The notes below the pieces were generated by a model, which was not told where the DNA came from, ran no database searches, and worked only from the letters and a program-made list of their open reading frames with translations. Below are positions 50,779 to 60,218 of a DNA stretch of 64,000 nucleotides, one piece after another; the first letter of the stretch is position 1; each line of letters starts with the position of its first letter. A program made the translations under genes and the position numbers. The stretch comes from Tamarix chinensis. Lineage: Eukaryota; Streptophyta; Magnoliopsida; Caryophyllales; Tamaricaceae. The stretch is from assembly GCA_030549775.1 (NCBI GenBank), contig CM060174.1:69843966-69907965 (forward strand), given 5' to 3'.

Positions 50779-51137
50779 ATCTCTACAATAAATAAATAAA
50801 TAAATTATATTAGAATGTTATGTATTGAGCATAATGTACCATTATATTATCGATACAAATCATGCTTAGAAAGAATTAATCTCAAATGTATCATGATATT
50901 CTATATATATATATATACAAATCATGCTAACACGTTTCCAAAAATATATTAATACTAACCCTAACCCTAATTAACCATAATTAACCATAATTAACCATAA
51001 TAAACGATAAACCCTAACCCTAACCCTAACCCTAGCTAATTAACCATAATTTATTATAATAAAACCTAACCCTAAACCTCATAAAACCCTAATCCCTAAA
51101 CCTAGCTAACTATAATTAAACCATAATATATAAATCA

Positions 51138-51170
<33 letters not shown>

Positions 51171-51608
51171 CATACACAATTATTTCTCTCTATTTAATTA
51201 TTCACTTTTGTATATTCCTTATTTTCTATATCTATTTAATCCTCATGAAATAGTAATCATTAACATATGCATCTCTAATTGAAATTTTCATTTAATGATG
51301 TGCATATGTAAAATATATTTTCATTTCATTATATGACATTTCCTATATCTTATTGCTAGTGTCCTATACTTATTAATGAAAATGTGTGTATATACATATA
51401 TATATAGTTTTTATGAGTGAAAATGTATATAATTCTACACTCACATTTATATTATATATATATATATATGTAAATGTCTCGGCCAACATATGCATTTGTT
51501 AATATATAACAATAACGCAACGAACATCAACATTTTCAACCAACACATTTTCGAACGACAAACCGCAATCTTTCAATAACAGACAAACGAAACCCTGTAG
51601 CAACATGC

Positions 51609-51647
<39 letters not shown>

Positions 51648-52004
51648 TAGATAAAAAGTTACGAGAGGAAGAAAAAACACATACATAAAGTGAGCTAGCT
51701 ACAAACACGATGGCGAGCAAGTTGAGAGAAGCAAGGGCTTCAAACACGACGGAGGATGAAGGTGCAAGTGCTGGCTAGCTAGCTTCGGAACAATGACAAC
51801 ATGCACATTCAAAGCCAACAATGGCAGAGGCGTAGTGGAGAGTTGGCGGTGCGAGGGTTTTCCTTACTTGAGAGAAGCCATAGTGGTGGTGCACGGTGTG
51901 GTGGTGCGAGGGTTTGGAAGGAGAAGGAGAGTAAGAGAATGAAGGTGTAGAGAGTCTGAAAATTTTGGCACGAAACAAAACTGAGCGAAATATAAGTTTG
52001 ATTT

Positions 52005-52265
52005 TGGAGTTTTATTAACGGTTCTCTCAGGAACCGTTATTAAAACGTTCAGACTTTTGACAACGGTTCTTGTATGAATCGTTATTAAAACATCTTTTAA
52101 TAACGGTTTAAGTAAAACCGTTATTAAAACATCCGTGAAAATTTTAACGTTGCCCTTTTAATAACGGTTTTGAACTATAACCGTTATCAAAACTATCCCG
52201 CGCATTAATTTTCATGCGTTTGACAACGGTTTTCGAACCACCATTATTAATGTCCCGTTATTATT
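52005..52265. repeat. CACTA-2 subterminal palindromic array
   Basis: Nine exact AACGG/CCGTT cores and two variants (AATCGTTATT, ACCATTATT) in inverted pairs, matching the left array of copy 1. Variants are C-to-T or G-to-A changes, as expected from decay of methylated sites. Confidence 0.85.
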
Positions 52266-54401
52266 TTCTATTTTTGTAGTAGTGGATACCTCCTATAGGT
52301 CCCATAGGTCACCTATAAAGTAGAGTAGGGCACAACAACACACCAGTGAGCCAAAAATGAGGGCTAACACCTTACCTCTAACGTAGTGAATCCTAGAGAG
52401 CAACCATTCCCAACTCAAAGTCTTTCACTTTAAGTATTAATATCTTATGAGGTGATCACATAAGTCACATATGACATAGAAATTTCCACTTTCCATACTT
52501 CAACATTTTTCCTTTTATTTACAATTATTTAGAGAAACCCTAAGTTCATAGGTTTATGTCAAGCCAATTTAAATGTAAGGTCAACCTATCAAAAGGCTAA
52601 GGCCATCCTAGCATTCATTTATTTTTAAATGATACATTAGGCCAAATTTATCAAAAATATCCTTCAAAACTGTAGTTTTGACATTTTACTCATTTTTCAT
52701 ATCAAACATGATCATTATGAGATATTTTTCATCAGAAAGTAAAAGGAAATATTTCACATTATTTTGGCACTTAGGTAATCTTTACATTTAGTGGATTGCG
52801 CCCACAAAATCCCTAATCATGGGACAATCACGTACACATTTAAAGCATGAGACATCATTTAAATAGGCATATTATCAATATATTACATATAGGAGCATAT
52901 ATTTAACCCTAGGCCATGTGAAATAGAATTTATTGTAAGCTAACCCAAATCATGTGCATATGTGTCCATGTGAACTATCCATTCATGAGGCATATACTAT
53001 GGGATTTGAATCATAACATGATAATAATGGAATTCCTAATAAAATCTTATACAAGTGGATGTAAAAGATTAGACATATTACCATGCATATAACATATTTA
53101 TCATTAATCATGCATATAATCCTTTTAGTATATTACCATTTCATCGTGCATGCTAAAATACTTGAAAATTTTAAACGTTAGCATGATTTTAGGTATAAAA
53201 TTTCCAAGAATTATTGCACTCTACCATCCTATGAAGGATTGTATTTACGTAAATCCAATCACTCACAAAAATACAAAAGATCACCTTCTCCGAGATCCTT
53301 AAAGATTACCTAAGAAGTTAACACCCAATAACATATGTATTAGCATTTAATATATCTAAAAAAATAACTTAAAATAAATTAAACTAACTCAAAACGGCTA
53401 ACTGGCCAAACAAGGAACAACAACACCACAATGGAACTCATGGAAAAAAGGGAGGAGGAAAAAGTGGTAGTTTTCGAATGAGGGAAGGTATAAACAACAA
53501 AAATGGCCGATGCAGGGGGTGTAGTGTAATCCTCCAAAATTTTAAAAGTCTATAATTTAATAAATCACTTTTATTTGGGATAAATTAGCTTTAAACTTAT
53601 TTAATTTAATTATATTGAGGATTTTACCTTTTAGATTTATTTAATTTAATTATTTTGTAGATTTTTGTGCATATAAAATTAGATGTGAATATTTAATAAA
53701 TTAAAATAAATAAATTGTTATTTTATCATAACCATTATATTAAAATAATGTTTCAAACCAATATTTTCTAAATTTTACCTTTTAAACCAATATATTAAAA
53801 TATATTAATTTAAATTATTAAAATTTATTTGTCTACAAAAAAATACTAAAACCTATTTTCCATAAATTATTTTATCTATTTTACCCCTAATTTCCCTTTT
53901 TTCCCTTTCTTTTTTTTTCTCTCCCTCCTCCTCTCTTCTTTCTTTCCCATTTCTCCCCCCGGTTTGGGCCATTCTGTGACCCAAACTCTCCTCCCTAGCC
54001 CATCTCGCGCCGCCCAAGTCGCCATCCTGACCCTGCGCCCAACCGCCGGTCGGTTGTTCTTTTTTTTCTTTTCTCCCCTAGACCGACCGGTCCTCCCCAT
54101 TTCCTTTTCCTTCTTCTTCCCCGACCTGTAGTGCCTACCTGTAACTCGATCTGCAGCCTCCCTTCTGCTGGCCACAACCGCACGTCGTTCGACCTCCCCT
54201 CTCTTCCCATCCCGTCGTTTTCTTCCCTTTTTCAATCCCGACCAACCCCATCTCTCCCCTCCCCGCGTGCCCATCTCCTTCCCTTTTTCTCTCGACCCGA
54301 CCTAACCTGCAATTGGCAGGACTGCACCACTTGCCACCGCCGGCCGGTGGTCCTACCCCGCATGTCTTCTTCTTCCTTGGTCGTTTCCCCCTCAATTAGC
54401 C

Positions 54402-54409
54402 TATAAATA
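54402..54409 (+). promoter_or_regulatory. Probable LTR TATA box
   Basis: CCTATAAATACAG stands alone in a GC/CT-rich block, about 880 bp into the LTR. Because the surroundings are not AT-rich, chance is less likely. Transcription would start near 54435. Confidence 0.7.
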
Positions 54410-55059
54410 CAGTCCCGGGGCAGCCATAGCCGAGCTCCCTCTTTCGCAAGCCTAGAAATGTTGCTTCTCGCCGCCACCCTAACAGATTCTTATTCCACCG
54501 CCGCTGGCGACCACCATAACAAATGCCTCCCACCGAGACCATCCTTGCACTTCCCTCTACGAAACCAAACCACCATCACCCCTTGTCTCGCCCTGCACGT
54601 GCCACCCTGGCCGTGCAAAGTCGCCAACCCGAGCAGCCACCCCTCGCGCCGCCTTCTACCGCCACCCTCGCCTTAACCAACACCTCCTCCACCCTCCAAA
54701 ATGCCCAAGTAACCTTCCCCTACCTTCCCCTACCTTCATCTCCCCCTGCCTCCCTCTCCTTCTACTTTCTCTATCTCCCACCATCTTCCACCACCTTCGG
54801 CTGCCGCAACAACCACCGTGCGCAGCCACTCCTAGCTACACCACCACCTTCATTCCACCCCTCTTCACCTGCTTCACCTTCCTCCACCTCAAACACCCCT
54901 CCACTTCCTCTCTCTTAGCCTACATATCCACCTTTCCCCTCTCTTCCTCTACCACGCGCCGCCGCCGGTTCCACCACTAACCTGAGGTGGTGCTCCAACT
55001 TCCCCAGCCCCTAAACTATTTTCTATAAGTGTTAATAATTGTATTTAATATTACTAGTA

Positions 55060-55070
55060 TTATCCTTAAT

Positions 55071-55113
<43 letters not shown>

Positions 55114-55831
55114 TTATTATGAATGTTGTATTATCATGGTTATTATTATTATTATTACCATCACTAATATTATTATTATGTATCACCCTTATTTCCTAAC
55201 CTAATTTCAGAAAATACTTATAACTAGGGTAAACTAATTAAAAGGCTACAAATTTAACATTAAAATAGTTATCATTATTATTATTATTATTATCATTATT
55301 ATTTCTATTACTACTACTTAACCTAACTTTATGATTTTTCTAACCAATAATAATATTATCATTAATGATGGCCTACAACTTTAGTGTTATTATGATTAGG
55401 GCTTTTTCTCGTTTACTATTATTATTATTATTATTATTATTACTAATCTCACTATTATTCCTACTATTATTACTAATACTAGATATGGCTTATTATCATT
55501 ATCTTTACTATTATGGTAGATATTTGAACCCTTATATTAGTATTATCATTTTATTATTATTACTATTAGTATTATTATTTTTATTATTAATGCCATTATT
55601 ATTATTATTATTACTACTTAACCCAACTTTATTTTTATTATTATTGTTATTATTACTATTTTTATTACCATTATCATTATCGTTATTTCCTTGCTAATAT
55701 TGTTAATACTAACTTTGTCCATCATCACTTTCATTTGTTAATATAAATATTTGGACCCTTATACTATTATTATTATCATTTAAGTTACTATTATCATTGT
55801 TATTGTTATTATTATTATACTTAACATTTTT

Positions 55832-55863
<32 letters not shown>

Positions 55864-56340
55864 TATTATTATTATTATTACTACTACTACTGCTGCTACT
55901 ACTACTACTACTTTTATTATTATTAATGTTATTTAAACCGAAGTTGGCATATTATCATTTAGTCTTTAAATAAGAAAAATACTTAAACCTTAGTATTTTA
56001 CTATTTAATATTCCTAATGCCTTTATCACTAACATTATTGCTATAGTATCATTATTAGTTATTACTATTATTATTGTCATTATTTTGTTACTATTATTGT
56101 GGCAAAAGCATTTGAGCCCTTATATTATTATTATTCAAAATATAACTTTTATCATTATTATTTTTAGGAATATTTGTACTTTGTTGGTATTGCAATTATT
56201 ATATTATTATTTTAACTCTAACACTATTATTATACTTACCCTTAAAAACGCTAGGGTTTCTATCAATATAAGCATTAGCATTACTTTTATCATTATTATT
56301 ATTATAATTATTTTGCTACAATTAGTATCGGTACTAATAT
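55060..56340. repeat. TTA/ATT-rich trinucleotide region
   Basis: Many interrupted runs of TTA/ATT triplets with ATC and CTA variants (for example ATCATCATC at 55832-55865). They give leucine-rich or isoleucine-rich frames (110 and 86 codons) without domain support. It lies downstream of the LTR TATA box. Confidence 0.9.
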
Positions 56341-57774
56341 TATGAGGATAAAGCTATTAGGTTTAATAATATAAGTATAGCATTAATTATTTGAAATAAA
56401 CGTATTTTGACTAACAATATCTAGTAGACTATTTTTAAGATAAAAAAACCCTAGTTTTCGTAGAATACTCTCTTTAATAATAATAATCCTAATCTTAGAA
56501 TAAAATAAGGAGTGATGGTACTTTTGAGGGAAACTAATACTTAGTATTTTTCCTTTTATAGGTGAATCAAACCAAAACCCCAAGGAGTTGTAGGAGCGTG
56601 CTCCAAGCCCGGCGTCGCTTTAGGTAAGAATGTAGCTAAGGCCCATGTATGTTATATGACTTGTATGCCTTGGATGCTTTATATTTCATGTTATATTATG
56701 TATCATATGATTTTCCTTAACTTGTCTTATGTGTAGCGCAGCTTGGAGTTGAGGTATGTTTTGTATGTGTTTCTTATGACATGAGTATGACATGTATATA
56801 TGGTGTTATTGTGTGATATGATATGGCCCTCTAGGACATGCATTCTAGGACAATTGATAATATGATATGGAAATGAAAGGATAAAAAGAAACAAATGGGA
56901 AGTGAGATGCTAAGGGAGATATAAGGTTGACCAAAATGAACGAGAGATGGGAACCATGCATGGAAATTCTAGGGTTTGCATGGGGACTTTGAGAGTTTGC
57001 ATGGGATGGATAAAACTTGCATGATGGTGATCTTTACATGAGGAAACTTGATTTAGGGTGTAAACAAGCTAATGGGAGAGTTGTGGAGTGATTGAAGACT
57101 TGGGATGAAAATAGTACGTAGGTTGGTGTAAGGATGTATAAGGGACCCTATTAGGGTTTTGGGAGGAAGTAGTAATCTGGAAAGTGCGCAGGTAAAAATG
57201 ATTAAGGGAGAGTGGAGTACGGGTTAAGAGTGAGAATTTACTATATAAGGGGTGAGTATGGGTTCCATGGGAGAGAAGAGATTTTGGGTGAAAGGAGAGA
57301 GGTTACTTGTGGGACAAGAAATGTAACAGGGTTTGAAGTGGCCAACTAGGGTTTTTCCAGTCACATGGGAAGTCGCGAGGTAAAGTGTTATGTTTGGGGA
57401 TTAGATCTAATTAAGGTGAGATGTGGGGAGATGAATGGAGCAATGGTAGTGTAAGTGAGAGGAAGTTAGGCCACATAGTTCTAATTAGGGTTTTCAAGGG
57501 AATACCCTCGAGGGTGATGGTTGGTGGAGTTGATGTCAAGACATGTTAGGCCCTAACCCGCACCCTTAGGAGTTGGGTTTTCATTAAAGGGTAAGTGTAA
57601 AGGGAAATGGATTTTGGGGTGTGAGTTAATGGGCTCCGAGTCTCAAGATATGGGATGGGCCCCCTTTGGGGAATAATTATAGCTGGAGTTAGTCATGCAT
57701 GTCTATAACGGAATCTGTTGAATAAGATAGGATAAAATACTAATCATGTAAAGTGGAAGAGTACTGAGCCGGGT

Positions 57775-58130
57775 CCAGCCGATCCACCGGTTAGGAATAG
57801 AGGTTAGGGTTTTTACCCTATAAGTGACCGATCCACCGGTGAATAATAGTGGTGTGGACATCGTCCCGCAAGTGACCGGCCTACTGGCAATAATAGTGGG
57901 AGATCTCGAGCTCAGTAACCCAAACCCTAATTTGTTAATACACGTAAAAGATACTAAGTACTTATAGTGGAACACCATGAGAGTCGGGGCCAGACCGATC
58001 CACCGGCATAAAATAGTGGTTAGGTGCGTTCCGCCCTATAAGTGACCGATCCACCGGCTATAATAGTGGTTAGGAGTGTTCTGCCCTATAAGTGACCGAT
58101 CCACCGGCTATAATAGTGGGGTTCCCGCAC
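57775..58130. repeat. CCGGTGGA-type tandem cassette in solo LTR
   Basis: Six units built on GACCGATCCACCGG followed by AATAGTGG, most preceded by CTATAAGT. It is the inverted equivalent of the cassette at 47285-47615 and is related to the weaker CCACTATTATCATCTGGTGG series at 15210-15550, 19670-20010 and 44040-44820. Confidence 0.85.
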
Positions 58131-58314
58131 TCGCATGGATTAATAAAGATTATGATGTGAATCAATTATAATTACCAGAGATCTAAAAGAATAAGTCTAT
58201 CCGGACCATAGCTGGCCTTTATCATATGTTTTACTACATGCTGTTCATATGACTATGCCATGTATATTGTGTAGTGTGCTTTGTATGTTGGCCTTAGCGC
58301 ATCTATTACCTTAC

Positions 58315-58333
58315 TCAGTACGTAGCGTACTGA
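58315..58333 (+). other. LTR hairpin H1 (solo LTR)
   Basis: TCAGTAC, GTAGC, GTACTGA: perfect 7-bp stem, 5-nt loop, preceded by TACCTTAC. About 455 bp from the LTR end. Confidence 0.85.
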
Positions 58334-58351
58334 TCACCCGTTTCATAGGTG

Positions 58352-58371
58352 CTGCTCATTCCCACGAGCAG
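58352..58371 (+). other. LTR hairpin H2 (solo LTR)
   Basis: CTGCTC, ATTCCCAC, GAGCAG: perfect 6-bp stem with an 8-nt loop, 18 bp after H1. A GTGCAGGTAGG word follows 20 bp later. Confidence 0.8.
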
Positions 58372-59661
58372 AAGACCCATCTGAGCTTGTGCAGGTAGGG
58401 GATGATGTCTTCGATGCCTACGACACCTATGAGGCATCGGGTGGGGCTGAGCGTTGAGCCTAAACCTAACTTAGGGATCGAGAGCGACTCGGCCGGACTC
58501 TATTTCCTTTATTGGACCTTGTATTATCATATTTTAGTTGTGTTTTTGTACTATGCTTTATGTTTTGAAAAACTCTAGTCACATACTCTTTGCTTTGTAA
58601 TCCTAAATCGCACTCTGATTTCTGTATGACTTGTGTTTTATTAATGATTCATGTTTAATGTTAAATTTATTTAACCTTAGCAATTAGTATTGGAACAGTA
58701 GGAGTGAATCGATCTGGTACTAAGTATGGCGGTAATGCCCCCAAGTTTACGGTTTTAGCTTTTCAGTAGTAAATTTGGGGGTGTTATATGTAGTTTTGAT
58801 TCTTTTCACCAAAGACAAGGAGGGAGGGTTCGGTGGGTTTAGGTGCAGCAAAGTGGGTGGTTTTGTTTGTTTTTTTGGAAGCTAGGGCAGGGTTTCGGTG
58901 CACTTTTTTGAAAGGGTGTCAGGGTTTTGGTGATTTTGTGTGCACTCTGAGGATGGTTTATGTGGGTTTTGCTATAGGTTGAAAGGGGGTTTCAAAGGAT
59001 TTTGCTACAGCTAGATAAGGGGTTTCAGTGGTGGAGGGTGCAACAAGGGTTGGTGTTTGGAGGAAGTTGTCAATGGTGGGTAAAAATGGTGAAAAATGTA
59101 GAGATAAAATGGCGAATGATGAAGCTTCTTCTTGCTTGAGGGAGCTCAGGGAAAGTGAGGGAATGTGAGCTTCTTGGGGGGGTTAACATATGAAAAAAAA
59201 TGAGAGGGAGGAGGGAGGTAAATGGATGGTGGTATGAGGGAGAAGGTGGAGCAAAACATGGGGAGGAAATCAACCAAGGTAGAGGGAGGCGTGTGGTTCA
59301 TGGGTGGTGTGGTGGATGGTTGTGGTGGGTAGAGGGAGTAGTGTGAGGTAAGCAAATCTAATGTAGGTTAGGGGTAAATTATAAAGGTAAAGAACTGAGG
59401 TAAAATATATGGGTAAAATTTAAGGTTATCGAACTAGGTTATTTAATGAAACAGATATCGTTAATGACACAACATACGTTTAAAAATGAAAAAACACCCT
59501 CAAGTATATTTTAACATAATGAAACTTTATAACTAATAAGTTGTATTAATATTACACATATCAACAAATATGTTTATTATCAAACACCATAAAGTAATTA
59601 TTACAACTAATACACATAATTATAGGTTATAATTAGGGTTTTATGGAAATAGGGTATTACA

Positions 59662-60218
59662 TTACTTCCCCTTAAAAAGAGACTTCATCCTCAAAGTTAA
59701 ACAAAATAAAACTAACTCGCTACAACCTCGGGTTGTCAACAAACAAAGGTTCTATGAGCTGGGGGTCACTAACCCCTTAAAAGAATTATCCCTAATCATG
59801 CATAGTACGATCTCACAAATATGCAGAGAACAAACATCAATTAATCACAATGTATGTGCAATTTACGAGGGATTTCAAACAATCAAGTACATAAAAACTC
59901 CACTAAGAACTCATAATCTAATCCACTTCCTAAAAGTAATTCCTCAAGCCTCCAATCAAGGTCAAGCTTGTTTCTTAAACACATAATTCATCAACTAGAT
60001 CACAGGGAATATAATTCCAATTAAATACCCAACTAAACAAGGTAAAACATGAAACCAAATAGAGTTAATTAGGGTTCTAAACCCAAAGACTAGAACAATA
60101 CAAAGATAACTTCAAAATCACAATCCTTGTAAGGATAAACCAGGTTTGAAACAGTTAAGAATGGAATATTTCAAAAAATGAAGAGATGATTTTAAAATAA
60201 AAGCTTTGATATCAACTT
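59662..60218 (-). other. Minimal interior of short gypsy element
   Basis: Only 557 bp between the two LTRs. The left edge is a polypurine tract in sense (CTTTTTAAGGGGAAGTAA) directly before the 3' LTR. The right edge is a primer-binding site in sense (TTGATATCAAAGC at about 60202-60214), an initiator-Met tRNA site with two G-to-A changes. A 62-codon frame (59798-59986) has no recognisable domain. No gag or pol remains. Confidence 0.75.

Larger units (their letters stand above)
48173..52284 (-). mobile_element. CACTA element copy 2, 3' end lost
   Basis: The 5' terminus on the minus strand is CACTACTACAAAAATAG starting at 52284. It shares with copy 1 the subterminal AATAACGGTT array, leader, telomere-like and AAT repeats, and exons. 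It retains a middle region deleted from copy 1. The 3' part (rest of Ulp1, right subterminal array and terminus) is missing beyond about 48173, where an LTR fragment begins. Without the second end, no target duplication can be read. Confidence 0.9.
53525..58788 (+). mobile_element. Solo gypsy LTR, 5264 bp, with perfect target duplication
   Basis: Starts TGTAATCCTCC (53525) and ends GGGGGTGTTATA (58788, normally TTACA), flanked by TGTAG at 53520-53524 and 58789-58793. The host LTR's partner copy (about 62626) shows the empty site GGTGTAGTTTTGG. In sense order it contains an AT-rich start, a pyrimidine-rich GC block (53880-55010) with a TATA box, TTA/ATT-rich repeats (55060-56340), a repeat cassette (57775-58130), H1, H2 and the LTR end. 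No interior is present. Confidence 0.95.
52285..59661 (-). mobile_element. 3' LTR of short gypsy element, interrupted by a solo LTR
   Basis: The pieces 52285-53524 and 58794-59661 are collinear with the LTR at 60219-63496: AATGAGGGCTAA near 52358 and 61380, ACCACAATGGAACTCATGG near 53430 and 62525, and GGTGTAG at the split, where the partner LTR reads through. The right edge is GGGTATTACA at 59661. The left part is missing because CACTA copy 2 and an LTR fragment lie there. Confidence 0.8.

Noticed and set aside
10789..52284. Inverted segmental duplication linking the two CACTA copies
   Set aside because: Only the CACTA sequence is shared. Their flanking LTRs belong to different families, so they are separate insertions.
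54523..54918. 131-codon Pro/Ser/Thr-rich frame just downstream of the LTR TATA box
   Set aside because: Position is suggestive, but sequence is low complexity and the frame is not recognisably conserved in the other LTRs.
55365..55697. Leucine-rich 110-codon frame
   Set aside because: Produced by the TTA/CTA triplet region.
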